Source: Rhizaria sp. SCN 62-66
Lineage: Eukaryota; Rhizaria, unplaced
NCBI GenBank assembly: GCA_001724265.1
Contig: MEDY01000006.1
Location: 62,001 to 126,000 of the forward strand
Length of the DNA stretch: 64,000 nucleotides
Reading direction: 5' to 3'
Below the pieces are notes generated by a model. That model worked only from the letters and a program-made list of their open reading frames with translations. It made no database searches and was not told where the DNA came from. Made by a program: the position numbers and the translations under genes. Positions 13,601-23,953 of the stretch are shown piece after piece; position 1 is the stretch's first letter, and each line of letters begins with the position of its first letter.

Positions 13601-15652
13601 GCCACCAGAGTCAGCGGCACCGCTCGTGTTTGGGCTGTTTGGGGATGAGAGCAGAGATGTCATGGCGGGCGGGGCGGTCAGTGCCATCGGGTGCTGCATC
13701 GGGAAGACGAAAGTTAGGCCGTCCCAGCGGCTTGCGATAAGCTGCGTGGGCGCGTAAAGGCCGCTGGGTGTTAGGGGCCCAGCAGGGATGTAAGAACCAT
13801 CGTTGTAAGTTAAACCACCGTCAACAGCGTAGGTTTTTGCAACAACAGTTGAGTTTCTATCATGCTCCGGAGCAGCAGTGTTGGTATTATTGTTCCTGTG
13901 GTGGACGTTGTGAATACGACAGGCACCAGAGTTGCCGTGAGCGCCCACCGAGGGCTCGTCGGGAGGCAACATCGGCGCCGTCGCGAGCGCGGTCACGCGC
14001 GCACCAAGCGGCACGGGGGCAGACGCGGACAGAGGGGCGACAGGTTCGCAGCGCATAATGGTGTACTTGCACAGATCGGAAATGTAGACATCGCCGGGGC
14101 ACATCGACTCGTCTGTTAAGCGGTCAGGCTGACGTGAGAGATTGTGGTGCTTTGAGATAAGCTCAGGCGGTTGTACAAGAGCGACGCGGTGCATTGACAG
14201 CATGCCAGTGAGCGAACATGAGCAGACGAGAGAACCGCCGGCAGTAATACTCGCATCAGCACTCAAATTCATACTGGCACTAACATCAGCAGTCGGAGCA
14301 TCCAAAGAGCGATTCAGAGAGTGATTGTGAGGGGGAAGCGGGATGGGGACCGTGATCATCACACCAAGCGACTCAATACTCACCGCATCGCCCTCATCAG
14401 TCTCTGCGTCAGTCTCGGATTCCGAATCGGACTGCGAATCGCAGTCGCTGTCGTGATCAGCGCCTCCATCCTCGGTCTGCGCATCCGCTGACTTCTTGCG
14501 CTGCCTGTCGACTGCCTTCATCGCTTTGCGGTGCTTGGACGGGGTGAGCGTCGTGGGGATAGGCAACCACGGCAAAATGTGGATGATACTGAGTGACAGC
14601 AAGTCAGTCCAATTGACAGCGTTGCCGTGTTCGCCGACAAACCCACTGAAGAACCGGGAGAAAGGAATGTTGGTGTTTGAGTTGGTGTTGGTGAGGTAAG
14701 AGCTCACAGACATGAGTCTCGTGAGATCAAGACAAACGCCGCCAACATCGAGACCGACAAACATACACAGCCGCGGTTGTGAGCGTTCTAGTGATAGCGA
14801 CACCTGAGACTGCAATTTTTGTGCCATCTCAGAAGGCTCCTCCGCATTCACCTCAACAAGAGAAGCACTAGACTCGCTGTCGATGTTACTTGAACTCACC
14901 GTGTTATACAACGGCACGTGGTCGTACGACATACTCGCAGCGCACACGGGGAGCTGAAGCGGATGCGGGAACCCGAGCCGCAGCGGAGCGCTCGCCTTGG
15001 AAGCAGTTGCCGCGCGCGACCGTAGCTCAGAGAGCGAGAAGGGCTGGTACAAGTGCAGCGTCGCAGCGCGCGTCGCAACTGTAATAAGGCGCAGTGGCTG
15101 CGACGCTAACTGCGGAGTGAGCGAGACGAGATGTGCGTCGAGTGGGACTTGATACAGCGCGAGTGGGGTCAGTGCAAGAGGATACACTGGATTTGCACTC
15201 GAGCTCTCTGGCTGCGAGGCAGCCGTAGCGTCATTTGTAAATGATCCGTGAAAGCTTGCGTCAATGTGGAAGAGGTATAGCGAGCCCTCCGCCGTTACAA
15301 TGATGATGCCTGTGTCGTCACTGTCGCTGAAGCATCGGCCGACGACGATGCTCGTCACCGGGCCCAGCCCCGCAGCAGTCGCGTACGGCAGCAGGTCCGC
15401 CGTGTCGGGGTCCTCCAGCGACGTGATGAAGGCGTCGGAGGCGAAATCAGTCGCGGCCGCGGAGGACAATGGGTACAGCGCAGGGATGCCCTTGAACAGC
15501 GCCAGGTCACCCTGGGCGTTGGCGACGACGAGGCTGTTGGCGCCGCTGGGGTCGTTGTCCGCGTTGGCAATCGTCACGCACGGGGGCAACGTGGTACCGG
15601 AGAATTTGAGGGTGAGCTTGTCCGGGAGGGACAATTCGCGGGTGCGGAACAT
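10603..15652 (-). CDS. ITFG2: ITFG2-like protein (KICSTOR complex subunit)
   Basis: Two exons, 15652-12522 and 12397-10603, with a 124-base intron (gtacgg...ccacag, junction AG|G), encode about 1,641 residues and end in TAA. In animals ITFG2 is a subunit of KICSTOR, which recruits GATOR1 to lysosomes and restrains TORC1 when amino acids are scarce. The N-terminus reads as the ITFG2 beta-propeller: LPPCVTIANADNDPSGANSL then VVANAQGDLALFKG near residues 27-60, and IIIVTAEGSLYLFHID near residues 115-131. Later blades match as well: SRWDGLTFVF near residue 640, and ERVRAATAGVLSLAPG followed by YPCVVYVGYMNVITVI near 720-750. The ending DELLRLISKQ...LLARHVEYLLQLKAQ across the splice site resembles the family's C-terminal helices. 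Human ITFG2 is about 450 residues; this protein is over three times longer because of Ala/Ser/Thr insertions and a long C-terminal extension. Assignment rests on pattern recognition of the propeller blades. Confidence 0.75.
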
Positions 15653-16173
15653 AGCGTCTTAATGTGGAGAGTTGGTTTAAGCTATAAATAGCGAGGGCGC
15701 TCGCGACTTCTGCGAGTCCGAGAGAAGCTTACGAGAGTGGTCAGAGGTTTGCAATGCCTATCGACGTGAGGTATATCCTGAGCTCTTAGAAACATATTAT
15801 TAAAAAAAAGAAGGTACATCTATAAGTTCAAATTGTGCATTGAGCAGTGACTTCGGTGACGATCAGATTATAGCAATCACCGCGATACAAATCTCCCTCA
15901 ACCTAGCCTAACCCCCAACATCTCGCCACGTGAGCTTGGCAAGCGACACTTATTGAACGTCAAAAAGAAGCATAGAGCGACAATATGATCACAGACAGAT
16001 ATAAATCTAACAGCACACTTTGTATTCGTTGGTCCTAATAACCACATAGAAGTAAAGAAATACAATAAAACTTCATACATATCACCCGCCAACTCCTTTA
16101 TTAAAAGACTCAGCAGTGTGGCCCGAAGAATGATAGTGCACAACTGTGTTCGCGTTAGTAAGGCTCAACCACT
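15653..16173. other. Intergenic spacer upstream of ITFG2-like gene
   Basis: This AT-rich gap lies between the ITFG2-like start and the VPS52 stop. It contains TATAAATAG at 15683-15691 on the plus strand (reads CTATTTATA on the minus strand), only about 30 bases upstream of the ITFG2-like ATG. A polyadenylation-like hexamer for VPS52 is listed separately. No ORF in it looks like a protein. Confidence 0.5.
16097..16102 (-). terminator. Candidate polyadenylation signal of VPS52
   Basis: AATAAA on the minus strand, about 70 bases beyond the VPS52 TGA stop. Position and strand fit a 3'-end signal; the motif is short, so this is only a candidate. Confidence 0.35.
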
Positions 16174-19100
16174 TCAAAGGGTGGTGCGCGAGCCCAGCTT
16201 CTTGATCTCGTACAGAATCGTCTGCACCTGCACCATGTCGCGCAAGAATGCGGGCTGGCGCTGCACGTAGATCTTACTCAGCACGTCCTGGAAGCGCTTG
16301 TAATCGAGCACGAGCTGCAACAAGCACTTCTTAAGCACCTCGGACCCGGTGTCGGAGCCGATGCCCATGAGCGCAAGCGCCTGCGCTTGTGCGGCCTCCT
16401 CGGCGCTCATCACGCTGGGCCGCGCCGCGCCGCCGTGGCCCGCGGGGCCAGGGTTGGTGTGCGCGGGCGGGTCGCGGCTGCTGCCGATCGCGGCCATGGG
16501 CGACGCGATGGCCGGCGCCGGCGCCAGTGGCTGCTCCGAGTGTGAGAAGTAGCTCTGCAGCGACGTGTGCATCGCCTCGAGCGACGCGCGCCACGTCGAC
16601 ACGAAGCCGCGCACAAGCCGCTCCACGCGCGCGTCGTCAGGCGGGTGGCTCGCCGCGGACGCGGCGGACGCACCGGCACCAGCACCGGCGGCGGCGCCGC
16701 TGTTGGCGCGGAGACGCGCCTCCTGCTCCTTGACGAATGTGATAATGTCGGCGAACTTCTCGCTGAGCTGCACTTCGACGAAGTCAGCCGAGGCCTTGAC
16801 CATGAGGTCCGCGAAGAGGAACGCCTCGGGGCACTCGGACAGCGACTTGGAGTGGAACGTGCGCACGATGACGTCGTAGTTGTTGACGCAAAAGGCCAGG
16901 CGCGCCTTCTCCGTCGTCGGGTTGTTCGGATTGGACCCGCCGGCGGCGGAGACGGACAGGGTCTTGATGACGCCCTCGATAACGCGGGCCATGCGCGACA
17001 GACCGACCTCAATGATCTCATCGTGGAAGTTGAAGTTAAGCCGCCTCAGAGCCGCGGCGTACTCAGCGTAGCGCTGAACGACGAAGTGCGCACCGTAGGA
17101 GCCCTTCTTGACGGGCAGCGAGGTCGCCGACACGAGCGAGTTGAAGTTGGCGTCGAACAGGGCCTTGAACTTGCTCCACAGCAGCATGCTGATGCGGTCG
17201 AAAAACGAGTCAAGCACAGAGATGTTGCGCTCCTGCATCTGCTGGTTGTTGAGCGCCACCATGCGGATAAGGATCAGCACGCCGATGCTGTCGTAGCACG
17301 TGAAGAGGTAGTTCTCCAGGTGCTCCATAAACGAGTTGAGCACCGACTGGAAGATCTGCGCGAACATGGCGTACACGTGGTGCGTGCGCAGAGGGCCCAG
17401 TGCCGTGGCCACCTTGCGTGCGCGCGCGCGGGCTTCGGCGACAACGCGGCGCGTGAAGGACACCTTCTTGCCGCCGGGGCCCGCGCTGCGCGACGGGGGC
17501 GGCGGAGTGCCGCTGCCGCCGCCGGTGCGCGCGGTCACGGAGGAGGAGGCGACGCGCACGATGGGCGTGTAGAGGTCGTTGCCGTCCGAGTCAGAGTCAG
17601 AGTCTTCGTCGCCATCGACGCTGGAGCCGTCCGCGGCGCCGTTGGCCATCACCTCGCCGTTGGGGCCCATGATCTGCGGCCGTCGCGGCTGCTTCACGGG
17701 CGTCTGCATGCCCACAGCCGCCGCGGCAGCGCTCGCGCCGCTGGGGGCCGTCGTCGCGGTGGTCGTGATGTTGCCCGCGAGCGGCGACTTGGTCACGTTG
17801 CTCGCGGGGCTGTTGCTGTTAGCGTTGCTGGCAGCGGCGGCAGCGGCGGTGGCCGCGATGACCGAGGGGTCAGCGTCCTTGCCCTGGCCGAAGAAGGCCC
17901 ACAGGAAGTCCATCTCCGACGCCACGGTGTCGACAAGCAGCTGGTGCGCGGAGCGGAAGAGGCGCTCGAACGGGAAACCCATGCCGGACTTGGCGGCGAC
18001 GTGCAGCACGATCGAGTCCTTGGCGATCGAGGTGAGCACGAGCTCACGCTGGCCGATGGCGAAGACGCGGAGCAGGTCGTCCGCGCTCTTCTTGCCCAGC
18101 CCGAAGAGCCCACCGATCTTGCCGCCCTGCTCGGCGGCCAGCAGGTCCTCCTTGCGCACGCGGTTCTCCTGTCCCAGCTTCTGCATGCTGCTCAGGTACG
18201 TGTTAAACTGCGTCGTGTAGATCGAGCACAGCGTGTCGACATACGCGCGGCGCACCTCCGCAGCCAGGTCGGTTTGGTTCGCGCCCGCGTGGCCGTCCTC
18301 GCCGCCCGCGGCCCCGCCGTTGGCCGCGGCAGCAGCGGCCGCGGCGGCCGTGGCGTTGGCATTGGCGTTGGCGGTCGCGCTCGCAGTCAGCGTCGCACCG
18401 CGGGCCGAGGCCGCGCGCACGCCGGCGATGGCTTGGCCGTTGCCAGTAACGGTGTTGGCGACGCCAGCGACCGCGCCCGCGACGGCCGAAGTGGCGAGCC
18501 CAGCCAGCCCGAGGCCCATACCGAAGATGGCGGGCAGCGGGTTGACGCGGTTGAGCGCGCCCACGATGCTCGCTTGCAGCGCGCCCGCGAAGCCCGGCGT
18601 GCCGTCCATGAGCGCGGCGACGCCGGCCGAGCTGCAGTGCGTGAGGAGGAACGTGTAGGCGCCGCGGTCGTGCAGCAGCGCTGCCTGGCGCGACTGGATG
18701 TGCGTCTTGGGCTGCTTGAACACACGGATCTGCGTCAGCACAGACATGCGCACGCGGGCCGCGGCCTTGGCAAACAGGTGCGACAGCGCGGGGGCGGCGT
18801 CCTTGGCGGCGTGCGTACGCGCGACGTCGGGCACCTGGTGAAAGAAGATCTTCTCCGACAGCGCGGTGAGCGCGGTGGCGAGCTGAGCAGAGTGCTCCGA
18901 CCCCTCGCGGAGGATGATGTTCATGAGGTCGGGCGCGATGTAGGCGTGGCGCACGAACTTGCTAACCTTGCGCTCGGCTGCCTTGCGGTTCTGCAACTGA
19001 ATCGACAACGTCATCGACTTATCCTGGAGGAAGTGGATCTGGCTCGAGATGACGCCGAGGTCCTGCTGGAAGTTGGACAGCAGCGACTCCATCTTCTCCA

Positions 19101-19500
19101 GCGTGCCGTCGCAGAGCTTGATCTGCGCGTCCAGCTCCGCGAGCTCGTTCGCCTGTGTGACGTACTCGGCCACGCACGCGGCCTCTGCGGTGTACAGGTC
19201 CTGCTCGATCTGGTCTGAGTAGCCGCGCAAGTCAACGCCCTTTGCGAGCGCTTCTTGAACCATGCTGTCGCGCTGGAACTTCACCAAATCAGCGTCAACA
19301 CCTGCAAAATCAATGTTGTCGAGCATGTCAGCGTCAGCGTCAGCCTCAAGGCTCTCGAGCGTCTCCGTGGTGTCCTCCAGGGGTCCGTAGAAGGAAGACA
19401 GGGTGCCCGCGCCAGCGGCGGACGAGGAGGTGGCGAAGGCGGGCATCAAAGGGCCTGCAGCGGCGGAAGCGCTCACTACGGCGCCTCCTTGCATGCTCAT
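16174..19500 (-). CDS. VPS52: VPS52, GARP/EARP tethering complex subunit
   Basis: Single-exon gene of 1,108 residues ending in TGA. VPS52 is the core subunit of the GARP and EARP tethers that capture endosome-derived vesicles at the trans-Golgi and recycling endosomes. The N-terminal coiled coil (residues about 55-185) carries the family pattern, for example DGTLEKMESLLSNFQQDLG, then SSQIHFLQDKSMTLSIQLQ and SKFVRHAYIAPDLMNIIL. The middle contains VLDSFFDRISMLLWSKFKAL, and the end is LDYKRFQDVLSKIYVQRQ...QTILYEIKKL. Ala-rich, Ser/Asp-rich and Pro/Gly inserts interrupt the conserved parts, notably near 18300-18450 and 17480-17850, so it is longer than the usual 640-720 residues. The start at 19500 (MSMQGG) was chosen because the in-frame extension to 19872 contains AT-rich sequence that looks like 5' UTR. 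Confidence 0.93.
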   Translation of the reverse strand: MSMQGGAVVSASAAAGPLMPAFATSSSAAGAGTLSSFYGPLEDTTETLESLEADADADMLDNIDFAGVDADLVKFQRDSMVQEALAKGVDLRGYSDQIEQDLYTAEAACVAEYVTQANELAELDAQIKLCDGTLEKMESLLSNFQQDLGVISSQIHFLQDKSMTLSIQLQNRKAAERKVSKFVRHAYIAPDLMNIILREGSEHSAQLATALTALSEKIFFHQVPDVARTHAAKDAAPALSHLFAKAAARVRMSVLTQIRVFKQPKTHIQSRQAALLHDRGAYTFLLTHCSSAGVAALMDGTPGFAGALQASIVGALNRVNPLPAIFGMGLGLAGLATSAVAGAVAGVANTVTGNGQAIAGVRAASARGATLTASATANANANATAAAAAAAAANGGAAGGEDGHAGANQTDLAAEVRRAYVDTLCSIYTTQFNTYLSSMQKLGQENRVRKEDLLAAEQGGKIGGLFGLGKKSADDLLRVFAIGQRELVLTSIAKDSIVLHVAAKSGMGFPFERLFRSAHQLLVDTVASEMDFLWAFFGQGKDADPSVIAATAAAAAASNANSNSPASNVTKSPLAGNITTTATTAPSGASAAAAAVGMQTPVKQPRRPQIMGPNGEVMANGAADGSSVDGDEDSDSDSDGNDLYTPIVRVASSSVTARTGGGSGTPPPPSRSAGPGGKKVSFTRRVVAEARARARKVATALGPLRTHHVYAMFAQIFQSVLNSFMEHLENYLFTCYDSIGVLILIRMVALNNQQMQERNISVLDSFFDRISMLLWSKFKALFDANFNSLVSATSLPVKKGSYGAHFVVQRYAEYAAALRRLNFNFHDEIIEVGLSRMARVIEGVIKTLSVSAAGGSNPNNPTTEKARLAFCVNNYDVIVRTFHSKSLSECPEAFLFADLMVKASADFVEVQLSEKFADIITFVKEQEARLRANSGAAAGAGAGASAASAASHPPDDARVERLVRGFVSTWRASLEAMHTSLQSYFSHSEQPLAPAPAIASPMAAIGSSRDPPAHTNPGPAGHGGAARPSVMSAEEAAQAQALALMGIGSDTGSEVLKKCLLQLVLDYKRFQDVLSKIYVQRQPAFLRDMVQVQTILYEIKKLGSRTTL

Positions 19501-19986
19501 TGTGATAGAAAAGTGTGTAAAAGCTAGCGTGGGGGCAAATACAGGACAGATAAAAATGGGTGGTTGGTGGTGAGTGTGGATGGAGTGGGCAAGGATCTCG
19601 TCAACGAGCAGGCTCACGAAGTGGGCCACGAAGACACGATACAGACTGGGCAAACCGTCCAGTACAGAGCTGGACAAATAGAATACAAAATCTACAGAAT
19701 GGTTAATTTTCGAAATCGCCGCTAGAAAATGCAGTGGCGGTTGCTGCATCGAGAGCTTCTCAAAGAAACTTTCACTCGAGGTCAGCCCTCGTCGATTTTG
19801 GTTTGGCGACTCCCACTGGTCTGGTTCGCAAAAAAAAGCCATGTCAGCGGTTCGCAAGACTGCAAATCCCACATGTTTTAGTGTCTCATGAGTTGAAGTT
19901 ATGCCATTTATTCACTGAAATTGAATATGTTACTAATAGTGGTGAACTCTATACTATACTTGTTATTTGAAATGACCTGCAACAGT
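19501..19986. other. Intergenic spacer upstream of VPS52
   Basis: The gap holds the VPS52 5' region and the 3' end of the coiled-coil gene. The part next to VPS52 stays open in frame to 19872, but its composition is AT-richer than the coding sequence and no conserved residues are visible, so I read it as 5' UTR and promoter. No other signal is recognised. Confidence 0.5.
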
Positions 19987-21979
19987 TCACATCATCTCAG
20001 ATGAGACTGACTCTCCGGCAGCGCCAGCAACAGCAGCACTGTTGATATCAGCGCCGGGAGCAGCGACTGCAGCCGCGCCGCTCGTCACCGAGGCGTCCCA
20101 ACAGCTCGCGCACTGCCACTGCGCGGTGGCGGCGGCGGAAGAAAGGACGTCGTCGAGGTAGCGCGCCAGCCCGGTCACCATGGCGCGGTCGGGGCCGCCG
20201 AACAGGGCCTGTGTTAGCAGCGGAAAACAACGCAAAACAACAAAGAACAAAAATAAAAGATGTTACTATGTGAAATAAAATTAATATTTTGTGCGTATTC
20301 GTTGATCTTGTGTCATTTGAAGATTGTGCGAAGAAAAACGCCGTTATAGTTCATACAGCGTGTCACTCGCATTGCCATCGTGTCACGTGTCAATTATTCA
20401 TCATCCTTAAGAGCTCCAGTCGTAACAGTGACGTACCTCTTGGCAGGCATCCAGCACGCCTGGGTTGGCCTCGGCCACAGCGACAGCTTCCCGCAGCGCC
20501 GCTGACGGTCGCACATGCGCCGCGGCGACTGCGGTCACCATGGCGCCCACCAGGGACCGGGCGGACGCGGCGGCGGCGGCGGCGGCGGCCGCCGCTGCGG
20601 CATCAGACTCGGCGGCAGCCAGCTGGGCGCTCAGGTGCTCGATCTGTAAGGCAGAAAGGATCAAGAATGTGTGTCCAGGCAATGAGTTAGGTTCGTTGTT
20701 TTACGAAATTGCAATGTCACAGGGAAAATGCAAAGCCATTCACAAAATGAACGTTTTGAAAACGACATTGTTTCAAAACATAAGAATCAGATTATAATAA
20801 TAATTTCATCTCGTGAAAATCAATTTTGTTCCCTAAGGGGCGTATCTTACCTCTTTCTCAGCGTTGGTAATGTCGTCACAAAGCTCGGTCGCCTCCCGCG
20901 CCACCGCCGCAGCTCGCGCGGCCTCAGCCTCGGCGTCCGCCGCGCTGGCCACAAGCGCGAGCGCGCGGAGATACTCGGGGCACTGCGCAGGGTTTGCACT
21001 TGGGCAGACAGTGGTACCCGTGGTGCTCACGGTCACCTTGGCGCTGTGGTCTGTGTTGCCACTTTCACTGTTGTTGTTGTGGAGGGCGCGGTGGACGCGG
21101 GCAATGGCGTTGGTGCGCAGTGTGCGCACCGTGGCGTCATGAAGGTCCTGAGCGCGCGCAGTGACCGTGGCGTGATGCTTGCTGTGAACAGCATGTTGGC
21201 GCACAGCCGAAGAATGCAAATTGTTCAAGTGAGATGTGATCAAAAGATGCATACAGCTTGCTGATATGTGGCATGATGTCATATTTCAAGTATAACGCGT
21301 GTGTACGTACATTTTCTCATCAAGAGAGGCGATGCGGCGGTCAGTGTTTGTACGGAGATTCTTAGCATCGCCATGCAGCTGTTGTACAAAGCAGAAACAA
21401 GAACATAAAGACATAGTATGAGTCAAATTGAGAGCTTTGGCGTCGCGACAGAGACATGAGAAGGGCAATGACAACATGCGTACCTGTGAAGTCTGCGTTT
21501 CTAAAAGCGCAACGGCGGAGGTGAGGTCGGCGCGACGGGCCTCGCGCTCAGCGATGAGCGAGTTGAGATGTGACACCGACGCGCGCTGCTCGGACACCTC
21601 GGCGCGCTCTGTTCAGCAGTCCAAGAAAGTGGTGAATACAAGGTAGATGAGACGTGTCGTAGGTATGATACAGTGGTTGAATAGGTAATTGCATGTGAAG
21701 ATATTGACGTACTGGCAGTGACGGCTTGGTCGGCGACCTTCTTACTGGCCTTAGCGTTGGCCAGTGCGTATTCGACCTTGATAACCTCGGCCTTAGCCTG
21801 CACGAGGAAGAGGCACACAAAGAGAAGTTGGAAGTCTGACATGTAAGCATCAACAGATCAGAGTGAATTCTTGATAGAGGAAAAGTGTGAGACGTGAGAC
21901 GTACGGATGCTTCGTAGTTAGTGATGTTAATCGCATCTTGGACGACGCCAGCCATTTGTCCTCCCGTATAGGTCGACAT
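19987..21979 (-). CDS. Seven-exon coiled-coil protein of unknown function
   Basis: Exons are 21979-21905, 21797-21713, 21608-21484, 21378-21311, 21181-20851, 20643-20437 and 20208-19987; together they give 370 residues ending in TGA. All junction phases agree, and five of the six donors are GTAC (the other is GTAAG). Residues 1 to about 130 are charged and heptad-like (AKAEVIKVEYALANAKASKK, then RAEVSEQRASVSHLNSLIAE), so a long coiled coil is likely. A second helical part (YLRALALVASAADAEAEAA) precedes an Ala run. Near the C-terminus there is one CASC pair after WQ. There is no signal peptide or membrane segment. I do not recognise the family; a small structural or adaptor subunit is possible. 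The intron density is far higher than in its neighbours. A sequence like an acceptor just upstream of the ATG (ctgttttag at about 21989) suggests a further 5' UTR exon. Confidence 0.75.
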
Positions 21980-22297
21980 TGACTTCTAAAACAGAAACGA
22001 AAAAAGAAATACAAGACACATGGATGAGTACGTGTTATTTGTTCTATCATTATCCTTTATTGGGACACAACGTTGCAATATGCTCGAATTTCGGTCAATG
22101 ATATATTTTTCAAGTTGACACAGCGAGCGAGCGTCACCTCGACGTTTGTAATGAGGCTGAAGAAAAAAGGTTCTTTATGTAAACAAAAAGGTCGGATTGA
22201 AACGAGGACAAAACTAAGTAGCAAATCACAGACTCATAAAACAAAAAATACAGTTCAAAATACACGCGATATCACTGAGAGGACAATATCTGACGCG
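21980..22297. other. Intergenic spacer
   Basis: AT-rich gap between the start of the coiled-coil gene and the stop of the glutaminyl cyclotransferase gene. It may contain a non-coding first exon of the coiled-coil gene with donor gtactc near 22030. Nothing else is recognised. Confidence 0.45.
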
Positions 22298-23953
22298 TTA
22301 GTCCATTTGCATCGCGGTGCGGACCTTGCTGATCGCCTCATCAAGCCCCGGGATCGGGAGCGCGATCTCATACATCTTATGCCACAGCTTCCCCGTCACC
22401 AACACCACATTCCTCTTCTCGTCGAACGCAATCCCATTGAGCGTCGCCTGCTCCGCGTCGCGCGCGCGCTTGCCGCCCTGCTTCACCATGTCTTGCAGTG
22501 TCTTCATCGTGAGCTCGTTGGCGTCGAGCCAGGCAACGACAATGCCGGAGTCAGGCTCGATCACCGCGATCTTGGTGCTGAACCACACGTTGGCCCACAC
22601 GTACCCGTTGACCCACTCCAGCTCGTTCAACAGCTTCACAGGCACCCACTCGCCCTTGTCCGCCGCACTGACTGTGGACTCACCCGCCTCAGCTCCAGTC
22701 CCAGCGCCAGTTCGAGTGCCTGGCACTGACGCGGCGATGTGCGTGGCGACTGTAGGCTCCCACTTGCGCACGGTCACGCGCCTCACCTCGCGCATCGTCG
22801 CCGGGTCGTGCCAGCGCAGCACCGCGGACCCGTCGCTGAGTACCAGCAGCCCACGGTCGTATTGCGACTGCTGGCGCTCACGGTCATCGTGCTCACGGTC
22901 ACTGATGTCGCTGCTGTCGGCGAGACCGGTGTTGCGGGTCGGGTTGGAGTGATGGCGAACAGGAGCAGCGTGGAGATCATCACTCTCGTTGTTGCTGTTG
23001 TAATAGGGTTTGTAGTCAGAGCGCGTGCGGGGATCTAAGCACAGTCCCCAGCCCTCGGTGTCGATGCTGAGCGCTCTGTCCTGCTTAAACCGCCATTGCG
23101 AGTCAAACGCGTGCACAACGCTCTCACGCCACGTCAGCATGAACCACTCATCACCACTACCACTGTCACCGCCGCCGCCACTGCTGCCCTGCGGCGGCTT
23201 AACTTCCGGCACGACCGTGAGACCCTCACCGAAGTGTTCCGCGGGGATATCGACTTTGCGTAGCACTTTGCCGCTCTCCAGTTCCACCACACGCACGTCC
23301 GAGACCTTGTACATGCCGGTCGACTCGACGAGCTGGCCATTGTGCACCACCAAGCCCTGCGTAAACGCCGCGGGATCATGCGGGTACGTCCTGCTGGCAT
23401 CCAGCGGCACCCAGTCCGCCTCGCGGTGGCGCGCCAGTGTCGCAAGGCGCGGGTCCGCAGGCGTGAGAGTCTTGAACTTGCGCGTCTTGGCCGGGAACAG
23501 GTCGTCAGGCATGTCCTTGAGCATTTCAGCGCGCGAGACAGGAGTCTTGGCTGCCTTCTTCACGGTGTTATCAGGTGCGGTCTTGCGTTTAGTGTCGCCA
23601 GTGGCGTCACTGGCGTCACTGTCAGCGTTCTTAGTGCTCTTCACCACGTCCGGAGGGTTTGTGTTGGTGTTTTTGTTGTTACTTGCCTGGGTAGTTTGAG
23701 TGCGGGGCGAAAGAGGCACCACAAGCGGGGACGTCGACACAGACGGCAGCAGTCGATGTGTAAACAGCGCAGCAAGGCCGAGCACAGCGAGCAGTGCGAT
23801 GACAAGCGGGGTCGGACGCAGCAGCGAACGCATCAGATGCGATGCTTTCTGTTGCTGCTGCTGCTTGCCAGCGCCAGTGTTGCTGCTGAGGCCTTGCTTG
23901 CCGTTGTTGCCGCTGCCGCGGTGCGAGCCACCGCCACTAGTGCGCAGGGACAT
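22298..23953 (-). CDS. Membrane-anchored glutaminyl-peptide cyclotransferase (plant/bacterial type)
   Basis: Single-exon gene of 551 residues ending in TAA. This family (glutamine cyclotransferase, five-bladed beta-propeller) turns N-terminal Gln of secreted proteins into pyroglutamate. After a Gly/Ser/Gln-rich cytosolic head there is one hydrophobic segment at about residues 48-66 (TPLVIALLAVLGLAALF), consistent with a type II signal anchor and a luminal catalytic domain. The domain starts near residue 180 with YPHDPAAFTQGLVVHNGQLV and ESTGMYKVSDVRVVELESGK, continues with HFGEGLTVV, and contains LNELEWVNGYVWANVW and LNGIAFDEKRNVVLVTGKLW near the end. All are hallmark blades of the family. 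An insert of about 60 residues rich in Ser/Asp/Arg breaks one blade near 22870-23030. The start at 23953 (MSLRTS) is the first ATG in frame; the codon used further upstream is TTG. The gene is divergent from the SDR gene across 684 bases. Confidence 0.9.
   Translation of the reverse strand: MSLRTSGGGSHRGSGNNGKQGLSSNTGAGKQQQQQKASHLMRSLLRPTPLVIALLAVLGLAALFTHRLLPSVSTSPLVVPLSPRTQTTQASNNKNTNTNPPDVVKSTKNADSDASDATGDTKRKTAPDNTVKKAAKTPVSRAEMLKDMPDDLFPAKTRKFKTLTPADPRLATLARHREADWVPLDASRTYPHDPAAFTQGLVVHNGQLVESTGMYKVSDVRVVELESGKVLRKVDIPAEHFGEGLTVVPEVKPPQGSSGGGGDSGSGDEWFMLTWRESVVHAFDSQWRFKQDRALSIDTEGWGLCLDPRTRSDYKPYYNSNNESDDLHAAPVRHHSNPTRNTGLADSSDISDREHDDRERQQSQYDRGLLVLSDGSAVLRWHDPATMREVRRVTVRKWEPTVATHIAASVPGTRTGAGTGAEAGESTVSAADKGEWVPVKLLNELEWVNGYVWANVWFSTKIAVIEPDSGIVVAWLDANELTMKTLQDMVKQGGKRARDAEQATLNGIAFDEKRNVVLVTGKLWHKMYEIALPIPGLDEAISKVRTAMQMD

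Noticed and set aside
16567-19218. 883-codon plus-strand open frame opposite VPS52
   Set aside because: It is the complement of a GC-rich coding strand where third-position bias removes antisense stops. Its translation is Arg/Ala/Val/Gly-rich with no domain, and VPS52 on the other strand is clear.
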